Assembly (NCBI RefSeq): GCF_003386535.1 | Contig: NZ_QTTN01000005.1 | Span: 105,268-169,267 of the forward strand | Reading direction: 5' to 3' | DNA: 64,000 bases | DNA from: Paenibacillus taihuensis | GTDB lineage: Bacteria > Bacillota > Bacilli > Paenibacillales > Paenibacillaceae | The notes under the pieces: generated by a model | Seen by the model: only the letters and a program-made list of their open reading frames with translations | What the model was told of the DNA's origin: nothing | The model's database searches: none | Shown here: piece after piece, positions 16,734 through 23,703 of the stretch | Position numbering within the stretch: position 1 is the first letter of the stretch | How the letters are laid out: each line of letters begins with the position of its first letter | Position numbers and translations under genes: made by a program

Positions 16734-16901
16734 AACGAAACGACAACCTTTCGGGTAAGTTTTTCTAAAGTAGGCAGGGCGGTTGTTGCTTTGCAAAATA
16801 GGGACGCTGTAAACTTATGCTAATCTACATGCTAATGCAGTTTACTTAATCAAGCAAGGGCGCCAAGGCCCGTCCTGGTGCAAAATGTGAGGTGACAAAT
16901 C

Positions 16902-17783
16902 GTGATCGAGATCGGTTTATGCGGATGGGGCGACCATTCCGAGCTGTACCGCGGAGCGGGTTCGGCGCGTAATAAGCTGCCCGCATATGCCCACTGGTTC
17001 CGCGTCGTCGAGGTAGATAGTACCTTCTACGCGATTCAATCGGCGCATACGATGTCGAAGTGGGCTAGCGACACACCAGGCGACTTTCGCTTCGTTATCA
17101 AGGCTTATCAAGGCATGACCGGGCATGCGCGCGGCAAAGGCACTCATCCCTATGAGAACGAAGAGACAATGTTTCAAGCATTTCTCGATGCGATCGCGCC
17201 TATTCGCGAAGCGGGCAAACTGATGGCGGTGCTGTTCCAGTACCCGCCATGGTTCAATTGCACGCGCATGAACGTGGATGCGCTGCGGGCGGCGAAGGCG
17301 CGCATGGGCGATGTGCCATGCGCGCTCGAGTTCCGCCACCAGAGCTGGTACGCGCCAGAGATGCGCGAGAAGACAATCGCCTTCACGCAGCGCGAAGGCT
17401 GGTATCACACCGTCTGCGACGAGCCGCAGGCTGGCGACGGCTCGATACCGATCGTCGAGGCGTCGACCAGCGAGGAGCTGACGCTTGTCCGGCTGCACGG
17501 CCGCAATACGGGCGGCTGGGTATCGAGCGGACAGCCGAATTGGCGGGACGTGCGGTACTTGTACCGGTACAATGAAGCCGAGCTGAGCGAGTGGGCGGAG
17601 CGGCTGCATCGCCTCGCGCAGCAATCGCGCACGGTGTGCGTGCTGTTCAACAATAACTCCGGCGGCGATGCGGCCGACAATGCGCTGCAGCTAATGGCGA
17701 TGCTGCATCAGCTTCCGCCGCGCGGCTCTTTCGAGCTGGCACTGCCGGGAGATGCGGACGCGGAGCAGCTCGAGCTGTTCTGA
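16902..17783 (+). CDS. DUF72-family protein (YunF-like)
   Basis: Cytoplasmic TIM-barrel-like protein of 293 residues belonging to DUF72. The family start IEIGLCGWGDHSELY and the signatures VVEVDSTFYA, FRFVIKAYQGMTGH, CALEFRHQSWY and VLFNNNSGGDAADNALQL are visible. No biochemical role is established for the family, although the fold suggests a phosphate- or metal-dependent hydrolase or endonuclease IV relative. The GTG start at 16902 follows GAGGTGA. It stands alone between the DsbA-like gene and the Rrf2 gene. Confidence 0.85.
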   Translation: MIEIGLCGWGDHSELYRGAGSARNKLPAYAHWFRVVEVDSTFYAIQSAHTMSKWASDTPGDFRFVIKAYQGMTGHARGKGTHPYENEETMFQAFLDAIAPIREAGKLMAVLFQYPPWFNCTRMNVDALRAAKARMGDVPCALEFRHQSWYAPEMREKTIAFTQREGWYHTVCDEPQAGDGSIPIVEASTSEELTLVRLHGRNTGGWVSSGQPNWRDVRYLYRYNEAELSEWAERLHRLAQQSRTVCVLFNNNSGGDAADNALQLMAMLHQLPPRGSFELALPGDADAEQLELF

Positions 17784-17881
17784 TTTGTGCCTGCCTACTC
17801 GCTCGCACAACGTTTACGTTCCGTTCAAGCGTCGATGAATAGACATGCCCTCTTCATCACAAAATAAGACAGCTGCCGCCG

Positions 17882-17916
17882 TTGACAGATTCAACTGTAA
17901 CTGATATGATTACAGT
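17882..17916 (+). promoter_or_regulatory. Promoter with palindromic operator of the Rrf2 gene
   Basis: TTGACA (17882-17887), 17 bases, TATGAT (17905-17910). A perfect inverted repeat ACTGTAA (17894-17900) / TTACAGT (17910-17916) with a 9-base spacer straddles the -10, the expected place for an autorepressor site. Confidence 0.82.
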
Positions 17917-17938
17917 ATAAAGCGGGGTGCCGTTAAGC

Positions 17939-18367
17939 ATGAACAGCGAATTCACCATTGCCGTACACAGTTTAGTTTACTTGGCTTATTTGCCGGAGCG
18001 CATGGCGCCAAGCGAGGCCATCGCGGATAACGTATCGACCAACCCGGCCCGTATACGCAAAGTGATGAGCTGTTTGAAGCGCGGCGGTTATGTCGACACG
18101 CGGGAGGGCGCAGGCGGCGGATACCGGCTGACGCTTGATCCAGCTGTTGTCACCCTAGCCGATATTTATCGACTGATGGCGCAAGGCTCCGTCATTCCGA
18201 GCTGGTGCTCGGGCGATCCGGATATGGATTGCGTCGTCGGCTCCAACATGCGGGAAGTGATGGACGGTATTTTCTGCAGGGCGGAGAAGCAGCTTGAGAA
18301 TTATTTTGGCGGCATTACGATTGCAGGTGTGCTGGGTCAGATCAAGGAATGCAAGCAGTGTCCTTGA
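17939..18367 (+). CDS. Rrf2-family transcriptional regulator
   Basis: Winged-helix regulator, about 142 residues. NSEFTIAVHSLVYLAYLP and IADNVSTNPARIRKVMSCLKRGGYVDTREGAGGGYRL form the DNA-binding domain. The C-terminal part contains five cysteines (WCSGDPDMDC, FCRAEK, CKQCP) that could sense redox state or bind metal, unlike typical YwnA proteins. It precedes the thioredoxin gene by 68 bases, which fits a thiol-redox control unit. The ATG at 17939 matches the family start; an in-frame start lies 4 codons earlier. Confidence 0.85.
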   Translation: MNSEFTIAVHSLVYLAYLPERMAPSEAIADNVSTNPARIRKVMSCLKRGGYVDTREGAGGGYRLTLDPAVVTLADIYRLMAQGSVIPSWCSGDPDMDCVVGSNMREVMDGIFCRAEKQLENYFGGITIAGVLGQIKECKQCP

Positions 18368-18435
18368 GGCATGAGCTTTAGGTGAGACGGGGTATCCCTT
18401 CCCATAGGATTACGAACTTATTGTAGAGAGGATGA

Positions 18436-18753
18436 ATGAACATGGCAGTAGCATTGACTAAAGACACTTTCAACAAAAGCATCGAGAGCGGCGTAACGCT
18501 CGTTGACTTCTGGGCGCCATGGTGCGGCCCTTGCAAAATGCAGCTTCCAATCGTCGAGGAGCTCTCCACTGAGCTGGCAGGCTCCGCGACAATCGCGAAA
18601 ATCAACGTAGACGAAGAGCCTGAATTGGCTTCCCAATTCGGCGTTATGTCGATCCCTACGCTGATCCTGTTCAAAGACGGTCAACCCGTTGACAAAATGG
18701 TTGGTCTGCAATCCAAAGCAGCGCTTCAAGGTAAAATTCAAGGCCAACTGTAA
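18436..18753 (+). CDS. trxA: Thioredoxin
   Basis: Small cytoplasmic disulfide reductase, 105 residues, with the classic active site [12 protein letters not shown] and the cis-proline segment [21 protein letters not shown] precedes the ATG; a second in-frame ATG follows two codons later. It is probably co-transcribed with the Rrf2 gene and ends at a strong terminator. Confidence 0.95.
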   Translation: MNMAVALTKDTFNKSIESGVTLVDFWAPWCGPCKMQLPIVEELSTELAGSATIAKINVDEEPELASQFGVMSIPTLILFKDGQPVDKMVGLQSKAALQGKIQGQL

Positions 18754-18766
18754 GATTTGCAGCAAG

Positions 18767-18798
18767 AGCCCTCGCACCGGTGGTGTGAGGGCTTTTCT
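18767..18798 (+). terminator. Rho-independent terminator
   Basis: AGCCCTCGCACC-ggt-GGTGTGAGGGCT followed by TTTC, after the thioredoxin stop. Confidence 0.85.
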
Positions 18799-18954
18799 CT
18801 GTAGAGGGGCGTTGAAGTAACTGGATATATTCATTTATTTTGCAGGCCTGGGCCAGACAATCTTCAATCTCTACAGACGAATTTCATGTGCGTTTAATGT
18901 ACGTAGGATATAATTGGAACACCAAACTTATCTCTTTAGGAGGCGGGTGCTGAC

Positions 18955-20190
18955 GTGCAGAACTGGTTGGCTCGTGTGCGGCGAGGATATGGCAAGAAGC
19001 TGGCTTCACTCCATTCATGGAACGGTTACATCGTTGTCATCCTGGCACTGACAGGTCTCGTCTTGTTTCAAGGGATGTGGCGCGGCATTCTCGGTGAAGG
19101 CCGGGTTATCATCCGCTATATTCATATCGTGGTCGGTATCGCTTCACTCTTGCCGGTCGTTTACTATTTGCTCCTTGCGAGTAAGCACTGGAAGCAGCTG
19201 AAGGGTAAAATCTATCAGAAAGCCAATGTGCTCATCGTGCTGGGACTGCTCGTTGGCTGGCTTCTATCGGGGCTGCTGCTCTGGCAGTTCAGAGCGGTCG
19301 GTCCGCGCTGGTCGAATAATGCCCTCTATGTCCATGACGCGCTGACATGGGTCGGGCTGCCGTATATCATCTACCACTCCGTCACGCGCCTGAAGTGGCT
19401 GAAGGAGCCGCATCGCCGCACCGTGAAGACGGACGACGAGAAGAGAGAAATCATCCATCCGGCGGCGGGTCAGCCGCAAGCGGTTATGTCTCGCCGTGCT
19501 TTCATCCGGGTAGCGGTGGGAGCGGGTATTGCGGTTGCGGTCGGGCCGTCTTTTGTAAAATGGCTCGCAAGCTCGCTTAGTCCAGGCGAAAGTATCGAGA
19601 AGATCGTCGAGTCCGACGCGAACAATATGGTCCCTCTGCCGCAGCCGCTCGCAGCTTCATCGCCGCCGGTTGGCGGGGGCAGCAAGGGTACATTCCGCAT
19701 CTATACGGTGACAGAGATTCCGAAGTTCGATAACAATAACTTCTCGTTCATCATCGACGGCTTAGTCGAGAAGCCGGTGAAATGGAACTGGGAGCAGTTC
19801 GTGGCGTTGAAGCGGGAAGTGCAGGTGAGCGATTTTCACTGCGTGACGGGCTGGTCGGTGTACAACAATACGTGGGAAGGCATTAAGCTGAAGGACTTTC
19901 TGAAGCTGGTCGGCGTAAAGCCGAATGCGAAGACGGTCAAGTTCTACTCCGGTGACGGTGTATACACGGATTCCCTCACGCTCGAGCAGGCGAATATGGA
20001 CGATGTGATGGTAGCGGTGCTGCATGACGGCAAGATCATTCCGAGCGACCTTGGCGGACCTGTCCGGCTCATCGTACCGAAGATGTACACGTACAAATCG
20101 GTCAAATGGCTGAACCGCATCGAACTGATCGACACCGATCATATCGGCTACTGGGAAGAGCGCGGATACGACAACGACGCCTGGGTGTAA
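18955..20190 (+). CDS. Cytochrome-b-like membrane domain fused to a molybdopterin oxidoreductase
   Basis: The 411-residue product joins two modules. The N-terminal ~165 residues hold four membrane helices with several histidines (SLHSWNG, IRYIHIVVG, ASKHWKQ, YVHDALTW, IYHSVTR) able to bind b-type haem. After a SRRAFIRVAVGAG stretch that looks like a twin-arginine signal comes a sulfite-oxidase/MsrP fold (about 250-411) with the molybdenum-binding cysteine in DFHCVTGWSV. This resembles a one-chain version of the two-protein MsrPQ system, which repairs oxidised methionines in the envelope. The electron acceptor or donor is unknown. GTG start at 18955, AGGAGGCGGG upstream. Confidence 0.82.
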   Translation: MQNWLARVRRGYGKKLASLHSWNGYIVVILALTGLVLFQGMWRGILGEGRVIIRYIHIVVGIASLLPVVYYLLLASKHWKQLKGKIYQKANVLIVLGLLVGWLLSGLLLWQFRAVGPRWSNNALYVHDALTWVGLPYIIYHSVTRLKWLKEPHRRTVKTDDEKREIIHPAAGQPQAVMSRRAFIRVAVGAGIAVAVGPSFVKWLASSLSPGESIEKIVESDANNMVPLPQPLAASSPPVGGGSKGTFRIYTVTEIPKFDNNNFSFIIDGLVEKPVKWNWEQFVALKREVQVSDFHCVTGWSVYNNTWEGIKLKDFLKLVGVKPNAKTVKFYSGDGVYTDSLTLEQANMDDVMVAVLHDGKIIPSDLGGPVRLIVPKMYTYKSVKWLNRIELIDTDHIGYWEERGYDNDAWV

Positions 20191-20269
20191 GCGCTCTTAT
20201 TTCGTATAGAAACCGCGTGTCGAATAAGGTAGAATGTGGGTAACTGCTCGAGAAGAGGTGACAGCACAA

Positions 20270-20959
20270 GTGAACTATATCATCTACTTTATTCTGGATT
20301 GTCTGGACACATTGGCAGTGACGGTTATTATGTTCTCGATATTCCAGTATCCGATTCGGGAGTACTTGAGAGAGATTGGGATTATTGCTTGTATTCTTGC
20401 GGTGGCATCGATTGTAGGAAGAGAACTAATGGGGATAGGGGCTGAATACGATGCTCTTAACCACATGATGTTACTGATTCTAGGTTTGCGGTTCCTTATC
20501 AAAGTTAGGTTATATCGCTCGTTTCGGATTGTAGGGGTTGGCATGATCGGGTACTTTGCTATTCAAATGAGTATTGTAGCGGTAACAACGATGACCGGAC
20601 TAGTCGATGCTTCTATGTTAAGACATTCGAATAGTATTGAAGCAAGACTGGTTCAATTACTATCTCAATCGGTTTCGTATACAATCGCTTATATGATTTT
20701 CATGTTTAATCTCGGTATATCCAAGTATATAAGACCGCCACATGATTTTTACTTGGACACCCGCATCACCAAGGAGAAATGGAGCGTGTATACCTGGGTT
20801 ACAGTATCGCTAATGTTGGTACTGACATGTTTCTATCTATATATCGAGCGTTCTGAAATTGTAGCAGCATTAATTCTAGGCAGCATTCTGTTTACGATTG
20901 TAATCATGCTCACTTATAGGAGAGACACAAGCATTGAGCGTAATCGTATTTCTATCTAA
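20270..20959 (+). CDS. Seven-helix membrane protein heading an agr-like cassette
   Basis: A 229-residue hydrophobic protein of no family I recognise. I count seven likely membrane segments (about residues 2-25, 36-54, 65-80, 86-113, 126-150, 173-192, 197-217) and a short basic tail (RRDTSIERNRISI). Its size and topology resemble the sensor half of AgrC-type kinases, but no kinase domain follows. The alternative is a membrane anti-activator for the LytTR protein downstream. AGAGGTG precedes the GTG at 20270; an ATG at 20234 is in frame but lacks a site. The end overlaps agrB by 26 bases. The gene is markedly more AT-rich than its upstream neighbours. Confidence 0.65.
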   Translation: MNYIIYFILDCLDTLAVTVIMFSIFQYPIREYLREIGIIACILAVASIVGRELMGIGAEYDALNHMMLLILGLRFLIKVRLYRSFRIVGVGMIGYFAIQMSIVAVTTMTGLVDASMLRHSNSIEARLVQLLSQSVSYTIAYMIFMFNLGISKYIRPPHDFYLDTRITKEKWSVYTWVTVSLMLVLTCFYLYIERSEIVAALILGSILFTIVIMLTYRRDTSIERNRISI

Positions 20960-21410
20960 GAAGGTTGCAACCGCGGTGCATAATGCCAATCCCGAGGAAA
21001 CGAGTAGTGTTGAAAGGCTCACGGCATTACTAGCCCTTCAGACAATAAATTTTGGAGTAAGTATTGCAGCGTTGCTCATTGGGCTGCTTACAGATACGTT
21101 TGTGGAAACGTTAATGGCTGTTGCCTCTTTTGCAGTGATAAGACTGCTGACAGGCGGCTTCCATTTCAGCAACTTGGATGTTTGTTTTCTTGTTAGCACA
21201 ACTGGGCTGGCTGCTATCCCGCATATGCAATTAAATACGTATTTTATTTATATTCTTTCGGTTTTATCAATAATCTTAATAGCCATATTTTCAACTCGAA
21301 AAAGAGTTTTGCCGATTTGCATTATTTTATTGAATATTCTATTACATTCACCTATTATTATATTAGCAATATTTTTCCAATCGATTTCTTTAAAACATAA
21401 CAAGAGGTGA
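20934..21410 (+). CDS. agrB: AgrB-like peptide-maturation protease
   Basis: Integral membrane cysteine endopeptidase, 158 residues, which in agr systems trims and cyclises the AgrD precursor. The catalytic pair is intact: His77 in LLTGGFHFSN and Cys84 in LDVCFLV, spaced seven apart as in S. aureus AgrB. Hydrophobic segments surround it (for example IAALLIGLLTDTF and TYFIYILSVLSIILIAIF). Translation begins at a TTG (20934), with AGGAGAG nine bases upstream inside the previous gene, so the two genes are coupled. The agrD ribosome site overlaps its stop codon. The 3' half is very AT-rich. Confidence 0.88.
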   Translation: MSVIVFLSKKVATAVHNANPEETSSVERLTALLALQTINFGVSIAALLIGLLTDTFVETLMAVASFAVIRLLTGGFHFSNLDVCFLVSTTGLAAIPHMQLNTYFIYILSVLSIILIAIFSTRKRVLPICIILLNILLHSPIIILAIFFQSISLKHNKR

Positions 21411-21415
21411 CTTCC

Positions 21416-21553
21416 ATGAAGAAGAAATTGGCTAAGATGGTATCGAAGGCGCTTAACGCAACAGTTAGTAAAACGGATGATGCACAGACTTTTAAACTAT
21501 TTACAGGAAGCATCGACATTCCTAGCGACAAGAAACAGCAAGAACAAAAGTAG
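21416..21553 (+). CDS. agrD: AgrD-like autoinducer precursor without cysteine
   Basis: A 45-residue peptide starting MKKKLAKMVSKALNATVSK, a basic amphipathic leader like those of AgrD precursors. The middle is DDAQTFKLFTGS and the acidic, proline-containing tail is IDIPSDKKQQEQK, matching in place the EVPKEL-like recognition tail of AgrD. No cysteine is present, so a thiolactone cannot form. Thr25 (TFKLF) would be the best hydroxyl for a five- or six-residue lactone ring, with Ser32 or Thr30 less likely; this is inference. AGAGGTGA stands five bases before the ATG, overlapping the agrB stop. Confidence 0.75.
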   Translation: MKKKLAKMVSKALNATVSKTDDAQTFKLFTGSIDIPSDKKQQEQK

Positions 21554-21561
21554 GTGGACAC

Positions 21562-21981
21562 ATGTCGATCTGGGTATACTGCGTGCGGATGGAGCCTGTT
21601 GATAATCAGGTCGTCTGTAAGAATCTCGATGTCCTGAACGAGGTTTTGTATATGGGTGTGACCTCAAGGCCCGTCAAGAAAGGGGTCAAGGCACAGCATC
21701 CCCCAGGCATTCCGATGTTTGTTACCGCAGAGGCTACATACTTCCAGCTGCACAGCGTCGAAAGCTATCAGCGAATACTTCAGCCATACGGATTCGATTT
21801 GTTCCACAGCTCTTATCTTGTAAATGTATCGCTTGTAGATCGAATTGAGGTCGGAACCTACGGCAATGACGCCTATTTCAAAGGCGGAGGCAGCATTCAC
21901 GTGCCCGTATCCAGACCGAAAACCGAGGAATATCGGCACCTTGTAGTAAGAAGACCTTTGCAGCCCGAGTTGGGGCTGTGA
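21562..21981 (+). CDS. Stand-alone LytTR-domain transcriptional regulator
   Basis: DNA-binding protein of 139 residues. The C-terminal ~90 residues form a LytTR domain (YQRILQPYGFDLFHSSYLVNV, then VDRIEVGTYGNDAYFKGG and IHVPVSRPKTEEYR), the fold used by AgrA-type activators. No receiver domain precedes it, only ~45 residues with MSIWVYCVRMEPVDN. It begins eight bases after agrD with AGGTGG in between, so it is the last gene of the cassette. With no kinase and no receiver, control must come from another partner, perhaps the seven-helix protein. A terminator overlaps its stop. Confidence 0.82.
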   Translation: MSIWVYCVRMEPVDNQVVCKNLDVLNEVLYMGVTSRPVKKGVKAQHPPGIPMFVTAEATYFQLHSVESYQRILQPYGFDLFHSSYLVNVSLVDRIEVGTYGNDAYFKGGGSIHVPVSRPKTEEYRHLVVRRPLQPELGL

Positions 21982-21995
21982 GGGTCTTTTTGGTT
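21951..21995 (+). terminator. Terminator overlapping the LytTR stop codon
   Basis: AAGACC-tt-TGCAGCCC-gagtt-GGGGCTGTG-ag-GGTCTT followed by TTT closes the agr-like cassette. Confidence 0.75.
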
Positions 21996-22069
21996 ATGTG
22001 GGACAGACGTCGGTTTGTCATGGGGACGTGCAATGGAATCAAAACAGGTTAAAGGAGGGGGTCACTCAA

Positions 22070-22120
22070 ATGCGAGAAGAAGAATTAATTCGACAACGAG
22101 AGGAAAACTGGGACTACTAG
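22070..22120 (+). CDS. Possible 16-residue peptide gene with a very strong ribosome site
   Basis: AAAGGAGGGGG at 22051-22061 is followed nine bases later by an ATG opening a 16-codon frame (MREEELIRQREENWDY). The peptide is highly charged with an aromatic end. TCTAAG repeats follow the stop. Such a site without a longer frame suggests a real small protein or leader peptide. I know no family for it. It lies just beyond the terminator of the agr-like cassette and could be regulated by it, but no promoter is obvious. Confidence 0.4.
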   Translation: MREEELIRQREENWDY

Positions 22121-22206
22121 TCTAAGTCTAAGTCAAAGTCGTAAATCCGTAACCTGAAAAGACAACCGCTACTGGTGTGAGTTTCTTTATCCTGCTGCAA
22201 TTGATA

Positions 22207-22396
22207 GCTATATTGGAAAAATCCACTCATATTTGCCGTTTGCGGCGTTTTTGCTTGGCTATATTGGATTTATCCACTCATTTTCGGCCGGATAGGCCGA
22301 TTTCATCCGGTTCTCCCAGAAATGAATGGATTTTTCCACTATAGCACTCAAATATTACTGAAATGGCATTTTTTCGTTGGATTAATCCAATATAGC
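22207..22396. repeat. Intergenic repeat array, family B (CTATATTGGA...TCCACTCA)
   Basis: Two forward units at 22207-22230 (GCTATATTGGAAAAATCCA then CTCAT) and 22257-22282, and two reversed units at 22322-22345 and 22376-22396. Each unit core is itself a near-palindrome (TTGGAtttATCCA). The array occupies the gap before merR. A second array of the same family with the same forward-forward-reverse-reverse order lies at 31195-31384. Confidence 0.75.
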
Positions 22397-22468
22397 TTGA
22401 AAACTATAGCTCAACTGAGCTGCCCGAAGGCGGAGCGACACGCTCGTTCCAAACTAATAAAATCAGGT

Positions 22469-22499
22469 TTGACATTGCCGTTACGGCAAGGTGTACAGT
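22469..22499 (+). promoter_or_regulatory. MerR-type promoter with 19-base spacer and operator
   Basis: TTGACA (22469-22474) and TACAGT (22494-22499) are separated by 19 bases, the long spacer typical of MerR-activated promoters. The spacer holds a perfect palindrome TTGCCG-tta-CGGCAA (22475-22489), the expected operator. Confidence 0.88.
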
Positions 22500-22522
22500 T
22501 GGTTTGTCGGGAGGTGATTGTG

Positions 22523-23296
22523 ATGGAGTATACGGTGCAGAAGCTGGCGAGGCTCGCTGGCATCAGTACGAGGACGCTGCGGTTCTACGATGAGATTGGC
22601 ATTCTTAAGCCGGCAAGAATCAACTCGTCGGGGTACCGGATCTATGGGCAGGCGGAGGTCGATCGGCTGCAGCATATTTTATTTTACCGGGAGCTTGGGG
22701 TTAGTCTGGATCAGATCAAGGCGATGCTCACCGATCCGTCCTTCGACCGGTCAGCGGCGCTGCAGGAGCACCGTCAGCAGTTAATCGACCGACGAAACCA
22801 GCTCGATGCGCTCATTGCCAATGTGGACATGACGATCGCATCGGCCGAAGGGAGTATATCGATGAGCGACAAACAGAAGTTTGATGGCTTCAAGCAGCGG
22901 ATGATCGACGAGAACGAGCGGAAGTACGGCAAGGAAGCGCGCGAGAAGTATGGCGATGATGCCGTGAACAAGTCCAATGCGAAGCTGCAAAATATGACGC
23001 AAGAACAGTATGACGAAGTGACTCGGTTAGCGAAGGAAGTGCAGGATACGCTGGCTGAGGCATATAAGCAGGGGGATCCAGCGGGTGAACTTGCGCAGAA
23101 GACGGCTGACCTGCATCGCCAGTGGCTGTGCTACTACTGGGATAAAGACAAGTACAGCAAGGAAGCGCATGCGGGCTTAGCGCAGATGTACGTGGACGAC
23201 GAGCGCTTCCGTGCTTACTACGACGTGAACCAGCCTGGAGCGGCAGAGTTTCTGCGCGATGCGATTCACATTTATACAGGTGCGAAGCAGCAGTAG
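22523..23296 (+). CDS. MerR-family activator with TipAS-type effector domain
   Basis: Regulator of 257 residues. The MerR winged helix (1-70: MEYTVQKLARLAGISTRTLRF, then KPARINSSGYRIY) and a coiled-coil dimer helix (about 75-115) are followed by a TipAS-like antibiotic-recognition domain (about 120-257). That domain includes GDPAGELAQKTADLHRQW, HAGLAQMYVDDERFRAYYD and AAEFLRDAIHIY. TipAL/Mta-type proteins bind thiopeptides or hydrophobic drugs and activate their own promoter, and the 19-base-spaced promoter directly upstream fits autoactivation. GGGAGGTGATTG precedes the ATG at 22523. No efflux gene is adjacent. Confidence 0.9.
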   Translation: MEYTVQKLARLAGISTRTLRFYDEIGILKPARINSSGYRIYGQAEVDRLQHILFYRELGVSLDQIKAMLTDPSFDRSAALQEHRQQLIDRRNQLDALIANVDMTIASAEGSISMSDKQKFDGFKQRMIDENERKYGKEAREKYGDDAVNKSNAKLQNMTQEQYDEVTRLAKEVQDTLAEAYKQGDPAGELAQKTADLHRQWLCYYWDKDKYSKEAHAGLAQMYVDDERFRAYYDVNQPGAAEFLRDAIHIYTGAKQQ

Positions 23297-23318
23297 AAAT
23301 AGTGCGGAAATAACGAAG

Positions 23319-23347
23319 AAGGGGTGGCCGATTGCGGTCACCCCTTT
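23319..23347. terminator. Bidirectional terminator
   Basis: AAGGGGTGgCCgatt-gcGGtCACCCCTT with short T-runs on both strands, between merR and the convergent 48-residue gene. Confidence 0.75.
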
Positions 23348-23364
23348 GGCTTTGCAACGATATG

Positions 23365-23511
23365 CTATTTGTCGGTCTTCTTCTTCTCGTGGTTGAAGTT
23401 TGTAACGGACTTGGCATCCTCGATCGTATCGTTGACGAAAGCCATGTCCTGATTCTTGGCGTGCATTGCCGTAGTACCTTTATAATTGCCTTTGTGCTTC
23501 GTGTTCTCCAA
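23365..23511 (-). CDS. Small uncharacterised hydrophilic protein (48 residues)
   Basis: On the minus strand GGAGG (23525-23521) precedes, by nine bases, a TTG start at 23511. The frame encodes 48 residues: MENTKHKGNYKGTTAMHAKN ... FVNDTIEDAKSVTNFNHEKK and TDK. It is charged, lysine- and asparagine-rich, without cysteine or membrane segment. Good ribosome site, no stops and a terminator just downstream support a real gene. I do not recognise the family; size and composition recall minor spore or stress peptides of Bacillales, which is only a guess. Confidence 0.6.
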   Translation of the reverse strand: MENTKHKGNYKGTTAMHAKNQDMAFVNDTIEDAKSVTNFNHEKKKTDK

Positions 23512-23703
23512 GACGGTTCACCTCCGCGGATGTGCCCTGCGAACGTAGTATGTTCGAATCCGGGGGAGGACATGCAGACGCCTGTCGGCCTCGGAAATGC
23601 TAAATTTGTCCACTGGGAATGAGCGGATTCACCTTTTTTATTAAAGTCCTTTCATGTATAATGTCCTGAGATTGTTTATTACGGAACAGGGGTGTCTTCC
23701 TAC

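Noticed and set aside
22322-22522. N-terminal extension of the MerR protein
   Set aside because: The 67 extra codons run across repeat family B and the MerR promoter; the winged-helix start and ribosome site are at 22523.
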